This document shows positions 25,498 through 34,706 of a stretch of DNA of 64,000 bases, in pieces (positions within the stretch are counted from its first letter, which is position 1; every line of letters begins with the position of its first letter). The stretch is from an uncultured Paraprevotella sp. GTDB taxonomy: Bacteria; Bacteroidota; Bacteroidia; Bacteroidales; Bacteroidaceae. The notes below the pieces were generated by a model. It was not told the DNA's origin, did no database searches, and saw only the letters and a list, made by a program, of their open reading frames with translations. The stretch spans positions 1 to 64,000 of the forward strand of contig CALUKY010000014.1 of assembly GCA_944321345.1 (NCBI GenBank), written 5' to 3'. Made by a program: the position numbers and the translations under genes.

Positions 25498-26934
25498 ATG
25501 AGTGGTCGGGCTTTATTGCAGGATTTAATTGTTGGGGTGGCTAAAAGGGCAAATATTTCGGAGCAAGAGGCCGAAACGTTTGTCCGTATGGTTTTTACTG
25601 TGATCTCAGACTCTTTGGCGGATGAGAAGATCATTAAAATAAGAAATCTGGGTACCTTTAAACTTGTGGAGATTGACGAGCGGGAGTCGGTAGATCCGAA
25701 TACCGGAGTCTTAACACGGGTGAAAGGGTACAGAAAGATTGTGTTTACTCCGGATAATGCTCTGAAAGACTTGATCAACAAGCCGTTTGCACAGTTCGAA
25801 ACGGTGATTCTGAATGATAATACGGATTTGGCTGAAATGGAGCGTGGTGCTGAATCTTCTTCGTTGATTGATGAAGAAGATGATGATGTGGCGCTTGATA
25901 TAGAGGAAAATCCAGAAGAACTTCTTGAGGATAACGGTTTGGCTGATGAAGCCATGTCGGAAGAAATTCCGGAAGAAGCATCAGACGTCACCTTGTCAGA
26001 TAAAAACGAAGAAACGGTATTGAAGGAGACTGTGCAGGATGATTCCATGAAGCTGGAGGAGAAGACAGATACAGAAAAGGTCGAAGAGGGTATCATCGAA
26101 GAGCCCGTGGGCGATGACATGTCAGTGGCACATGTTTTGTCTGATGAGGAAAAGATACAGCCGGATAGTGACATGGATATGGGGCAGACAAATCCAGAAG
26201 TTGATTCTGTTTCTTCTAGCATTGAATATCAGCATGCCGATTATCAGAAAATACAGGAGCAGAAGGTTGAGGAACTGAACGTAACAACACAGACTGTGGA
26301 GCATCAGACCATAGAACATCAGAGTATCGTGCATCAGGGTAGAGAAGAAAGTGGACGCCCAAACAGAAGTATGCGTATTTCTTTGGGAGGTATGATCGCT
26401 TTGTTTGTCTTTATTCTGGTGTTAATGACCGGTAGTTATCTGGTTGGGTATTACCGCTTGTTGTGTCCTTGCGTATTTTTGACTAAAGAGGAAAATTATT
26501 CAGAAATGCAGGTTTTGTCAGATAAAACTGATTCTCGGTCTGCCGTATGTCCGGTGCCAAAGGCCAAGCAGCATCCTGCGACGGATACTATTGGAAAGAC
26601 TCCAGAGAATCAGGCAACCAAGCAAATTGCGGCTCAGACTTCAAAACCGGTACAAACGGTTAAGCAGTCAGAAGCGAAAAGCAAGGAAGATTCATTGGCG
26701 CAATTGCGTAAAAAAGCAACACAATATCCACAGGTAAAGAACGGGGCTTATTTGATTGTAGGGGTTAAGTCTGTTCATACTCTGAAAAGCGGAGAGAGCC
26801 TTTTGCGCTTGGCGCAGAAAAATTATGGATCACGTGATTTTGTACAATATATTGTGGAGTTGAATCAGATCAAGAATCCAGATCTGGTACAGATAGGCAA
26901 GGAAATCAAACTGCCGGAACTGATCAAAAAGTAA
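25498..26934 (+). CDS. Membrane-spanning fusion of an HU DNA-binding domain and a LysM domain
   Basis: A 478-residue protein of unusual plan. Residues 1-95 are an HU-like DNA-binding domain (GVAKRANISEQEAETFVRM, IRNLGTFKLVEI, GYRKIVFTP). Residues 115-290 are a long acidic linker that ends with a VEHQTIEHQSIVHQ repeat. RPNRSMR then precedes one membrane helix (about 297-318, GMIALFVFILVLMTGSYLV). A flexible Lys/Gln/Thr-rich segment follows, then a LysM domain (about 424-474: HTLKSGESLLRLAQKNYGSR ... IGKEIKLPEL). The positive-inside rule puts HU in the cytoplasm and LysM in the periplasm. The simplest reading is a chromosome-to-peptidoglycan tether; DNA and wall binding are inferred from domains only. 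Confidence 0.85.
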   Translation: MSGRALLQDLIVGVAKRANISEQEAETFVRMVFTVISDSLADEKIIKIRNLGTFKLVEIDERESVDPNTGVLTRVKGYRKIVFTPDNALKDLINKPFAQFETVILNDNTDLAEMERGAESSSLIDEEDDDVALDIEENPEELLEDNGLADEAMSEEIPEEASDVTLSDKNEETVLKETVQDDSMKLEEKTDTEKVEEGIIEEPVGDDMSVAHVLSDEEKIQPDSDMDMGQTNPEVDSVSSSIEYQHADYQKIQEQKVEELNVTTQTVEHQTIEHQSIVHQGREESGRPNRSMRISLGGMIALFVFILVLMTGSYLVGYYRLLCPCVFLTKEENYSEMQVLSDKTDSRSAVCPVPKAKQHPATDTIGKTPENQATKQIAAQTSKPVQTVKQSEAKSKEDSLAQLRKKATQYPQVKNGAYLIVGVKSVHTLKSGESLLRLAQKNYGSRDFVQYIVELNQIKNPDLVQIGKEIKLPELIKK

Positions 26935-26960
26935 CGATAAATTATAATTGTAAACCGTGT

Positions 26961-26998
26961 AAAAAGTTTCTTAAATCCAGATTTGAGAAACTTTTTTT
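26961..26998 (+). terminator. Terminator of the ftsY-rimO-HU operon
   Basis: 16-base arms AAAAAGTTTCTTAAAT (26961-26976) and ATTTGAGAAACTTTTT (26981-26996), one G-T pair, CCAG loop, T run to 26998. Confidence 0.82.
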
Positions 26999-27010
26999 AA
27001 TAGAATAATA

Positions 27011-27041
27011 TTGGGCGTACGTGCTAAATGTACTAATTTTG
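27011..27041 (+). promoter_or_regulatory. Predicted promoter of the moxR-bat operon
   Basis: TTGG (27011-27014), 19-base spacer, TAATTTTG (27034-27041), 39 bases before ATG 27081. Confidence 0.68.
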
Positions 27042-27080
27042 AACTCAAATAAGTAACGTAATAAATAAAAATAGAAACAA

Positions 27081-28076
27081 ATGGCAGAAGCATTAGATAT
27101 TCGTGAATTGAACGAACGTATTGAGCGTCAGAGTGCATTTGTAACAAACCTGATGACCGGTTTGGATCAGGTTATTGTTGGTCAGAAACACTTGGCTGAA
27201 TCTTTGTTGATTGGCTTGTTGAGTGATGGACATGTGTTGTTGGAAGGTGTTCCGGGTTTGGCAAAAACATTGGCTGTTAAAACTTTGTCATCTTTGATTG
27301 ATGCTCAGTTTAGCCGTATACAGTTTACTCCGGACTTGTTGCCTGCTGACGTGGTCGGTACGATGGTTTACAGTCAGAAAGACGAGGCTTTTGAGGTGAA
27401 GAAGGGTCCTATCTTCGCGAATTTCATTTTGGCGGATGAGATTAACCGTGCTCCGGCAAAGGTACAGAGTGCTTTGCTCGAAGCAATGCAGGAAAGACAA
27501 GTTACTATCAGCAAGAATACTTATAAACTTCCGGAACCGTTTCTGGTATTGGCTACTCAGAATCCTATTGAGCAGGAAGGAACCTATCCGTTACCGGAAG
27601 CTCAGGTAGACCGTTTTATGCTGAAAGTGATTATCGACTATCCGAAACTGGAAGAAGAGAAAAAGATTATTCGGATGAATATTGCCGGAGAGAAGAAGAC
27701 CGTGAAGCCGATTCTGACAACTCAGGATATTATCAATGCCCGCGAAGTCGTAAAACAGGTTTATCTGGATGAGAAGATCGAGCAGTATATCGTAGATATT
27801 GTATTTGCTACCCGTTATCCGGAGAAATATGGCTTGAAAGATCTGGAAAACTATATTGAGTTTGGAGGATCACCCCGTGCTTCTATTAATCTGGCTCTAG
27901 CCGCACGTGCTTATGCTTTCATCAAGAGAAGAGGTTATGTGATACCGGAAGATGTACGCGCCGTTGCTTATGATGTGTTGCGCCATCGTATCGGATTGTC
28001 ATATGAGGCTGAGGCTAATAATATACATAGTGAGGATATCATCAGCAAGATATTGAATCGGGTAGAAGTACCTTAA
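27081..28076 (+). CDS. moxR: MoxR family AAA+ ATPase
   Basis: Chaperone-like ATPase thought to activate or mature the von Willebrand proteins of the same operon. 331 residues with Walker A GVPGLAKT, Walker B LADEINRAP, sensor ATQNPIEQEGTYPLPEAQVDRF, and the C-terminal AAA lid GSPRASINLALAARA. First gene of the Bat (Bacteroides aerotolerance) operon. Confidence 0.95.
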   Translation: MAEALDIRELNERIERQSAFVTNLMTGLDQVIVGQKHLAESLLIGLLSDGHVLLEGVPGLAKTLAVKTLSSLIDAQFSRIQFTPDLLPADVVGTMVYSQKDEAFEVKKGPIFANFILADEINRAPAKVQSALLEAMQERQVTISKNTYKLPEPFLVLATQNPIEQEGTYPLPEAQVDRFMLKVIIDYPKLEEEKKIIRMNIAGEKKTVKPILTTQDIINAREVVKQVYLDEKIEQYIVDIVFATRYPEKYGLKDLENYIEFGGSPRASINLALAARAYAFIKRRGYVIPEDVRAVAYDVLRHRIGLSYEAEANNIHSEDIISKILNRVEVP

Positions 28077-28093
28077 TGAGTAAATAATAGGAA

Positions 28094-28963
28094 ATGGAGA
28101 CGAACGAGATCTTAAAACGGGTTCGCAAAATAGAAATCAAAACACGCGGATTGTCGAATAACATCTTTGCTGGTGAGTATCATTCGGCTTTTAAGGGTCG
28201 TGGTATGGCCTTTGCCGAGGTACGCGAGTATCAGTATGGGGATGATATCCGTGATATTGACTGGAATGTGACAGCTCGCTTTAACAGACCCTTTGTCAAG
28301 GTGTTTGAGGAAGAGCGTGAACTGACGGTTATGCTGATGGTCGACGTCTCATCTAGCTTGAATTTTGGTACTTCTGTTCAGCAGAAGAAGGATATGGTTG
28401 CCGAGATCGCCGCAACTTTGGCTTTCTCAGCGATATTAAACAACGATAAGATTGGAGTGATTTTCTTTTCTGACCGTATCGAGAAGTTTATTCCGCCGAA
28501 GAAAGGGCGGAAACATATCCTGTACATTATTCGAGAACTGATTGATTTCAAGCCGCAGAGTAACCGTACAGATATAGGGCAGGCTGTGGCTTATCTGACT
28601 CGTGTGCTGAAGCGTCGTTGTACGGCATTTATATTAAGCGATTTTATCGACGCAAAAGATTACAGTGTACCATTGACCGTTGCCAATCAGAAACATGATA
28701 TTGCGGCAATACAGGTATACGACCGACGTATGACTGATCTTCCGGATGTAGGGTTGATGAAAGTCGTTGATGCGGAAACTGGATTTGAACAATATATAGA
28801 TACTTCCAGTAGAAAACTGCGTGCCATGCACCGAGAGTGGTGGGCATCACGCCAGAAGGCCATGCAGTATCTGTTTTCGAAGAGCAATGTAGACTTTGTG
28901 TCTGTATGTACGGATGAGGATTATGTGATTGCTTTGAAAGCATTGTTTGCCAAAAGAAATTAG
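28094..28963 (+). CDS. DUF58 domain protein of the Bat operon
   Basis: A 289-residue soluble protein with the DUF58 signature FAEVREYQYGDDIRDIDWNV and a degenerate vWA domain with a MIDAS-like DVSSSL (about residue 82). No membrane helices, unlike some DUF58 proteins. It probably works with MoxR. Next start is one base after its stop. Confidence 0.92.
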   Translation: METNEILKRVRKIEIKTRGLSNNIFAGEYHSAFKGRGMAFAEVREYQYGDDIRDIDWNVTARFNRPFVKVFEEERELTVMLMVDVSSSLNFGTSVQQKKDMVAEIAATLAFSAILNNDKIGVIFFSDRIEKFIPPKKGRKHILYIIRELIDFKPQSNRTDIGQAVAYLTRVLKRRCTAFILSDFIDAKDYSVPLTVANQKHDIAAIQVYDRRMTDLPDVGLMKVVDAETGFEQYIDTSSRKLRAMHREWWASRQKAMQYLFSKSNVDFVSVCTDEDYVIALKALFAKRN

Positions 28964-28964
28964 G

Positions 28965-30068
28965 ATGAAGAAAATGATTCGTAAGATAAGAATGGCTGCA
29001 TGGCTTTTTATAGTCTGTGTGGCGGGTTTTTGGAATGACTTGTGTGCGCAGGCTACAGTGGACATACGGATTGACTCCTTGGAATTGCTGGTCGGACAAC
29101 AGACACAGTTGACTTTGGATGTAAGTGCGGACGCGAAGTCCAAGATATCTTTTCCTGAGATTAAAAAAGGAATGGAACTGACTCCCGGGGTTGAGGTCGT
29201 AGAGGTCGCGAAGGCGGATACCCAATATCTGAACGAAGGAGTACGTATGACGGTATCCCAAAAGTATGTGATTACTTCTTTTGATTCCTCTCTCTATTAC
29301 CTTCCTCCCATGGAAGTACAGGTAGATGGAAAGGTGTATAAATCCAAAAATCTGGCATTGAATGTGCTGGCCATACCTGTTGATACGGTGAATATCAATA
29401 ATTATGACGGTCCGCGCGATGTGATGAATCTGCCATTTTCCTGGAAGGAAGATTGGGAACCTATTTTCTGGTATACGATTTTGTTGGTTGTTTTGGTGTT
29501 GCTGACCTTGTATCTGTTTATGAGATATAAGGACAACAAGCCTATTATCCGTATCGTAAAGGTAACGCCTAAATTACCTCCGCACAAGGTAGCCATGCAG
29601 CAGATTGATCAGATCAAAGCTGAAAGAGAATGGGAAAAGGAGGATTCGAAGGAATATTATACTCGTCTGACAGCTACTTTGCGAACCTATATTCAGGAGC
29701 GTTATGGTTTCAATGCGATGGAAATGACTTCTTCAGAGATTATTGACCGTTTGCTGCTGGTGCAGGATCAATCAGCTTTGAATGAGCTGATCGCCCTTTT
29801 TAGAACAGCCGATCTGGTAAAATTCGCCAAATATAATACGCAGGTGAATGAGAACGATATGAACCTGGTCAATGCGATCGAATTTATCAATCATACGAAA
29901 TTGGAACAGGATCCGAATCAAAAACCGGAGCCTCAAATCATATCTTCAGAGGAGCGTCGGAGCATGCGTCGTGTCTGGACATTACGTATTGCAATAGCTT
30001 GCGCTTCACTTTTGTCCGTAGGACTTTTGGTTTGGATTGGATATATGATCTTTAAAGTAATGTACTAA
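28965..30068 (+). CDS. Bat-operon exported membrane protein (unnamed)
   Basis: A 367-residue protein with a signal peptide (cut near NDLCAQ), an Ig-like periplasmic domain (LELLVGQQTQLTLDVSAD), a central membrane helix (about 165-185, WYTILLVVLVLLTLYLFM), a cytoplasmic helical domain (TRLTATLRTYIQERYGFN ... EMTSSEIIDRLL), and a final membrane helix. Layout resembles a shortened BatD. It regularly sits between DUF58 and batA in Bacteroidetes; its role is unknown. The ATG at 28965 is one base past the upstream stop. Confidence 0.8.
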   Translation: MKKMIRKIRMAAWLFIVCVAGFWNDLCAQATVDIRIDSLELLVGQQTQLTLDVSADAKSKISFPEIKKGMELTPGVEVVEVAKADTQYLNEGVRMTVSQKYVITSFDSSLYYLPPMEVQVDGKVYKSKNLALNVLAIPVDTVNINNYDGPRDVMNLPFSWKEDWEPIFWYTILLVVLVLLTLYLFMRYKDNKPIIRIVKVTPKLPPHKVAMQQIDQIKAEREWEKEDSKEYYTRLTATLRTYIQERYGFNAMEMTSSEIIDRLLLVQDQSALNELIALFRTADLVKFAKYNTQVNENDMNLVNAIEFINHTKLEQDPNQKPEPQIISSEERRSMRRVWTLRIAIACASLLSVGLLVWIGYMIFKVMY

Positions 30069-30079
30069 AGGGAGAAACA

Positions 30080-31078
30080 ATGACATTTGCTAATATAGAA
30101 TATCTGTTCTTGTTGTTTTTACTCATACCTTATATTGTGTGGTATGTGTTAAGATACAAGAAGAATGAGCCGACTCTTAGGATTCCAAGTACTCAGGCCT
30201 ATATGTATGTGCCCAAGAGTTATAAGGTGTATCTCATTCATTTGCCTTTTTTGTTACGTTTGTTTTCGTTGATTATGATCATTCTGGTGCTGGCGCGTCC
30301 TCAAACCAGTAATGATTGGAAAAAAACAAATGTAGAAGGTATTGATATCATGCTGGTAATGGACGTTTCATCCAGTATGTTGGCTGAAGATTTAAAACCT
30401 AATCGTCTGGAGGCTGCCAAGCAGGTGGCTTCTGAATTTATTGCAGGGCGTCCGAACGACAATATCGGTTTGACTCTTTTTGCGGCAGAGGCTTATACCC
30501 AATGTCCGATGACAACAGACCATGCCGTACTGATGAATCTGTTTCAAAGCATAAAAAGCGATATTACTTTGAGTGGTATGCTGGAGGACGGAACGGCTGT
30601 CGGTATGGGTATTGCCAATGCGGTATCCCGTCTGAAGGACAGTAAGGCCAAAAGCAAGGTAATCATATTGCTGACAGACGGAACCAATAACCGGGGAGAT
30701 ATTTCTCCGCTGACTGCTGCTGAGATTGCGCAGAGCTTTGGTATTCGTGTGTATACCATTGGAGTAGGAACCAATGGTATGGCACCGTATCCGATGCCCG
30801 TAGCCGGAGGTATCGAGTATTTGCAGGTGCCTGTTGAAATCGATGCCAAGACCTTACAGGCGATTGCGGATAAGACAGAGGGTAGTTTCTATCGAGCTAC
30901 CAATAATAAGAAACTTCATGAAGTATATCAGGAGATCGACCAGTTGGAAAAGACAAAGTTGAATGTCAAGAAATTCAGTAAAAAGTATGAGGCTTATCAT
31001 ATTTTTGCCTTGTTGGCAGCTGTAAGTCTGTTGCTTGAGATTCTGTTGCGTACAACTGTATTGAAAAAGATCCCATAA
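30080..31078 (+). CDS. batA: BatA, membrane-anchored von Willebrand factor A protein
   Basis: 332 residues: two N-terminal membrane helices, a vWA domain with the MIDAS motif DVSSSMLAED and LTDGTNNRG, and a C-terminal membrane helix (AYHIFALLAAVSLLLEILL). The vWA domain is predicted to face the periplasm. Part of the oxygen-tolerance system named in Bacteroides fragilis; molecular role not settled. Confidence 0.93.
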   Translation: MTFANIEYLFLLFLLIPYIVWYVLRYKKNEPTLRIPSTQAYMYVPKSYKVYLIHLPFLLRLFSLIMIILVLARPQTSNDWKKTNVEGIDIMLVMDVSSSMLAEDLKPNRLEAAKQVASEFIAGRPNDNIGLTLFAAEAYTQCPMTTDHAVLMNLFQSIKSDITLSGMLEDGTAVGMGIANAVSRLKDSKAKSKVIILLTDGTNNRGDISPLTAAEIAQSFGIRVYTIGVGTNGMAPYPMPVAGGIEYLQVPVEIDAKTLQAIADKTEGSFYRATNNKKLHEVYQEIDQLEKTKLNVKKFSKKYEAYHIFALLAAVSLLLEILLRTTVLKKIP

Positions 31079-31091
31079 AAAGAGATGAGTT

Positions 31092-32120
31092 ATGTTTCGA
31101 TTTGAAGAACCGCTTTATTTGTATGCATTGTTTTTGGTGCCTTTATTGGCTGCTTTGCATCTGTATACCAATTATATTCGCAGAAAGAGATTGCGTAAGT
31201 TTGGTGATCCGAAACTGTTGGCTGATTTGATGCCCGATGTATCCAAATATCGTCCGGATGTTAAGTTCTGGTTGTTGCTTACCGCTTTTTCCCTGATGGT
31301 CTTTGTGTTAGCTCGTCCTCAGTTCGGTACTAAGGTTGAAACTGAAAAGCGTAAAGGTATTGAGGCGATTATTGCCATGGATATTTCTAACTCAATGTTG
31401 GCTCAGGATGTAAAACCCAGCCGATTGGATAAATCCAAAATGCTGGTCAGCAATATGGTGAATCATATGCAGGATGATAAGGTCGGTCTGATTGTCTATG
31501 CCGGCGAGGCTTTCACTCAGTTGCCGATTACCAGTGACTATGTTTCTGCACAAATGTTCCTTGAAAGTATTTCTCCGGAGATGATTCACACACAAGGTAC
31601 CGATATCAAGCGGGCCATTGAACTGGCTATGAAGAGTTTTACTCCGGATCAAGGGGTAGGAAAGGCTATATTTCTGATTACCGATGGTGAAGACAATGAA
31701 GGAGGAGCTGTTGAGGCTGCTGAAGCTGCTGCGGAAAAGGGGATGAATGTCTATGTTCTGGGAGTCGGTTCGCCTAATGGTGCTCCGATACCAACAGCTG
31801 ACGGTGGATATATTACAGACAATACGGGTGAAACGGTTATTTCTCATTTAAATGAGGATATGTGCCGAGAGATTGCCAAAGCCGGAAAGGGTAGTTATAT
31901 TTATGTAGATAACAGTTCATCTGCTCAGGAAGCATTGTCACAACAGTTGGAAAAACTGGAAAAGGCTGATCTGGAATCAAAAATATATTCTGAATATGAC
32001 GAGCAGTTCCAGGCTGTTGCAATTCTGGCATTGCTTTGTCTGATTCTGGAGATCTGTATTCTGGGCAGAAGAAACCCGTTACTGAAAGGTATAAGATTAT
32101 TTGGAAACAAAGAAAAATGA
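31092..32120 (+). CDS. batB: BatB, membrane-anchored von Willebrand factor A protein
   Basis: 342-residue paralogue of BatA with the same plan: N-terminal helices, MIDAS motif DISNSMLAQD, ITDGEDNEGG, and a C-terminal helix (AVAILALLCLILEICIL). Stop overlaps the batC start (ATGA). Confidence 0.93.
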   Translation: MFRFEEPLYLYALFLVPLLAALHLYTNYIRRKRLRKFGDPKLLADLMPDVSKYRPDVKFWLLLTAFSLMVFVLARPQFGTKVETEKRKGIEAIIAMDISNSMLAQDVKPSRLDKSKMLVSNMVNHMQDDKVGLIVYAGEAFTQLPITSDYVSAQMFLESISPEMIHTQGTDIKRAIELAMKSFTPDQGVGKAIFLITDGEDNEGGAVEAAEAAAEKGMNVYVLGVGSPNGAPIPTADGGYITDNTGETVISHLNEDMCREIAKAGKGSYIYVDNSSSAQEALSQQLEKLEKADLESKIYSEYDEQFQAVAILALLCLILEICILGRRNPLLKGIRLFGNKEK

Positions 32121-32854
32121 TTATGTGGAGTTTACGTCATAGAATTGTTTTGGTCTTGTTTGCGTTGATGCAGATATCTTATGTGTCTGCGCAGTCTTAT
32201 CGGGACTATATGCGAAGCGGAAACCGTTTGTTTCGTGACAGCTTGTACACCAAGTCTGAGGTGGACTACCGTAAGGTTGTTGAATTGGCACCCCGTTTTG
32301 CCCAGGGATATTTTAATTTGGGCAATGCACTTTTGTGGCAGCAAAAGCCGAAAGATGCCATGCAGGAATATGAAAAAGCGCTTAAGGTAGAGACGAACAA
32401 GTCTCGTTTGGCTACCATCTATCACAATATGGGGGTTATTCTTCAGAGTCAGAAACAATATGGTCCTGCCATAGAGTGTTACAAGAATGCTTTGCGAAAC
32501 CGTCCGGAGGATGATGGTACACGTTATAACCTTGTTTTATGTCAGTATCTTCTGAAGAAGAATCCGCAAGACCAGCAGGATCAGAACAGTAATCAGGAAA
32601 ATAAGGACGGAAGCGGACAAAACAAGGAAGAAGACCAAAAGAGTGACAAGAAAGATAAGCAGCAACAGCAGAACAAGCAAGACGAAAAGGAACAGAATAA
32701 AGGAAAGCAGGATCAGCAGAATCAAAATAAGATGTCTAAAGAGAATGCGGAACAGCTGTTGAATGCTGCCATGCAGGAAGAGAAAGCCACTCAGGATAAG
32801 ATTAAGAAAGCTATGTCACAGCCTCAGAAAAGGCGGCTTGAGAAACAGTGGTAA
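32117..32854 (+). CDS. batC: BatC, exported TPR protein with a low-complexity tail
   Basis: 245 residues: signal peptide (cut near YVSAQ), three TPR motifs (about 30-140, e.g. FAQGYFNLGNALLWQQKP), then ~80 residues of Gln/Lys/Asn/Asp repeats (32570-32740), and a short C-terminal helix with CNAAMQEEK-like sequence. Probably periplasmic partner of BatA/BatB. I chose ATG 32117 (MIMWSLRHRI), overlapping batB; the frame to 32036 lies inside batB. Confidence 0.87.
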   Translation: MIMWSLRHRIVLVLFALMQISYVSAQSYRDYMRSGNRLFRDSLYTKSEVDYRKVVELAPRFAQGYFNLGNALLWQQKPKDAMQEYEKALKVETNKSRLATIYHNMGVILQSQKQYGPAIECYKNALRNRPEDDGTRYNLVLCQYLLKKNPQDQQDQNSNQENKDGSGQNKEEDQKSDKKDKQQQQNKQDEKEQNKGKQDQQNQNKMSKENAEQLLNAAMQEEKATQDKIKKAMSQPQKRRLEKQW

Positions 32855-32886
32855 AAAACTATAATCCGTCAAAACAGAAAAAAATA

Positions 32887-34704
32887 ATGATTAGAAAACA
32901 ATTTTTATTTTTTATATTTCTACTTTGTGTCGTCGGGCTGAATGCACAGGTTCGTTTTACCACATCGGCTCCTGAAGCAGTTGTAGAGGGCGAGCAGTTC
33001 CGTTTGTCTTTTAAAGTGAATACACAGGATGTTTCTGATTTCAAGGCTCCTGTTTTCAATGGTTTTGATGTGCTGATGGGGCCGAGCCGTTCGGTGGAGT
33101 CAAGTTTCAGTATGGTTAATGGTAAGACTACACAGAGAAGCTCTATTACCTATACCTATATACTGAGCGCTACGAAGCCCGGAACTTATACTATTCCCGG
33201 TGCCAGCATCCGTTCTGATGGGCAGGTATATAAGTCAAACAGTGTGCGTTTGCGTGTCTTGAAAGCCGATGCTTCAGCTGCACAGTCCTCACAGTCGGGA
33301 GGTGCTACCAGAATGCATACCCAACAGTCTGGTTCACAGATTACCGGTAAGGATCTGTTTATTACCGTGACAGCCAATAAGAAGAGAGTTTTTGAGCAAG
33401 AGGCTATTTTGCTGACCTATAAAGTCTATTCTTTGGTTAATCTGACTCAGTTGGCCGGAAATATGCCCGATTTGGATGGTTTCCATACTCAGGAGATTCC
33501 TTTGCCACAGCAGAAGAGTATGACTATGGAGCATTTCAACGGACGCAATTACGGTACTGTTGTGTGGCGTCAGTATTTGCTTTTCCCACAGCGTTCCGGA
33601 AAGCTCAAAGTGCCCGCTGTTGAGTTTGAAGGACTTGTAGTGCAGCAGAATACCGCTATCGATCCGATTGATGCTTTCTTCAATGGAGCGGATTTGACTA
33701 CTGAAGTGAAGAAGAAGATTGTAGCTCCGGGTATGGAGATACAGGTTGATCCATTGCCAGACCGTCCAGCTAATTTCTCGGGTGCGGTAGGTCAGTTCAC
33801 TATTGAAAGTGCCTTGATTCCGGAACAGGATCTTAAGTCAAACGATGCGTTGACTTTGAAACTGACTGTAAGCGGAACCGGTAATATGAAGCTTCTGACT
33901 GCTCCTAAAGTCAATTTCCCGAAGGACTTTGAGGCATACGATCCGAAAGTGACCGATAATACAAGTCTGGAGCGTAATGGTGTTACTGGAAACAAGGTGT
34001 TTGAGTATATAGCAGTGCCTCGTTACAAGGGCGATTACGAAATCCCGACTGTGGAGTTCTGTTATTTTGATCCACAATCAAAGAGCTATAAGACGATAAA
34101 AACGCAACCTTATAAAATTAAGGTAGCCCAAGGCAACAGTCGTCCGGCTTCGGATGCGGCAGCCCAGAAGGAACTTGAACTGTTGAACTCGGATATCCGT
34201 TATATCAAGTCAGGAGATGCGGACCTGCAACCTGTTGAAGACCTGTTCTTCGGTTCGGCTTCATATTGGACTAGTCTGGCAGTGTTGCTCATCCTTCTCG
34301 TGGCAATCAGTATTTATCTTCGGGTACAGGGTAAGAATCGTCAGAATGTGGCTCGAATGAAAGGAAAACGCGCAAATTCTGTGGCTACCAAACGTTTGAA
34401 AGCGGCACGTAAGTTGTTGGAGAAACAGCAGGCCGATTCTTTCTATGAAGAAGTTCTCAAGGCTCTTTGGGGATATGTAAGCGACAAGCTTACCATTCCG
34501 GTAGCTGAATTGAACAAAGAGAATATTCAGCAACGTCTTACGGAACACAATGTGGAAGATACACTGGCCATGCGTTTCAATGATGTATTAAATGCCTGTG
34601 AATTTGCACGTTTTGCTCCTGGTGATCCGCAAGCTACCATGGATAAGATTTACCAGGATGCTGTGGCTGTTATTTCAGAGTTGGAGAATGTAATCAAGAA
34701 ATAA
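32887..34704 (+). CDS. batD: BatD, exported oxygen-tolerance protein
   Basis: 605 residues: signal peptide MIRKQFLFFIFLLCVVGLNA, BatD-type Ig-like domains (VRFTTSAPEAVVEGEQFRLS; repeated GKLKVPAVEFEGLVV stretches), one membrane helix near 460-480 (TSLAVLLILLVAISIYL), and a cytoplasmic basic helical domain. I start at ATG 32887; the frame to GTG 32848 lacks export character and overlaps batC. Confidence 0.92.
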   Translation: MIRKQFLFFIFLLCVVGLNAQVRFTTSAPEAVVEGEQFRLSFKVNTQDVSDFKAPVFNGFDVLMGPSRSVESSFSMVNGKTTQRSSITYTYILSATKPGTYTIPGASIRSDGQVYKSNSVRLRVLKADASAAQSSQSGGATRMHTQQSGSQITGKDLFITVTANKKRVFEQEAILLTYKVYSLVNLTQLAGNMPDLDGFHTQEIPLPQQKSMTMEHFNGRNYGTVVWRQYLLFPQRSGKLKVPAVEFEGLVVQQNTAIDPIDAFFNGADLTTEVKKKIVAPGMEIQVDPLPDRPANFSGAVGQFTIESALIPEQDLKSNDALTLKLTVSGTGNMKLLTAPKVNFPKDFEAYDPKVTDNTSLERNGVTGNKVFEYIAVPRYKGDYEIPTVEFCYFDPQSKSYKTIKTQPYKIKVAQGNSRPASDAAAQKELELLNSDIRYIKSGDADLQPVEDLFFGSASYWTSLAVLLILLVAISIYLRVQGKNRQNVARMKGKRANSVATKRLKAARKLLEKQQADSFYEEVLKALWGYVSDKLTIPVAELNKENIQQRLTEHNVEDTLAMRFNDVLNACEFARFAPGDPQATMDKIYQDAVAVISELENVIKK

Positions 34705-34706
34705 GA

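Noticed and set aside
25239-26222. 327-codon Ser-rich minus-strand frame opposite the HU-LysM gene
   Set aside because: Its serine bias mirrors the acidic codons of the plus gene; no recognisable motif.
32570-32740. Repetitive A/G-rich stretch as a possible DNA repeat element
   Set aside because: It is the coding sequence of the Gln/Lys/Asn/Asp-rich tail of BatC, without a regular DNA period.
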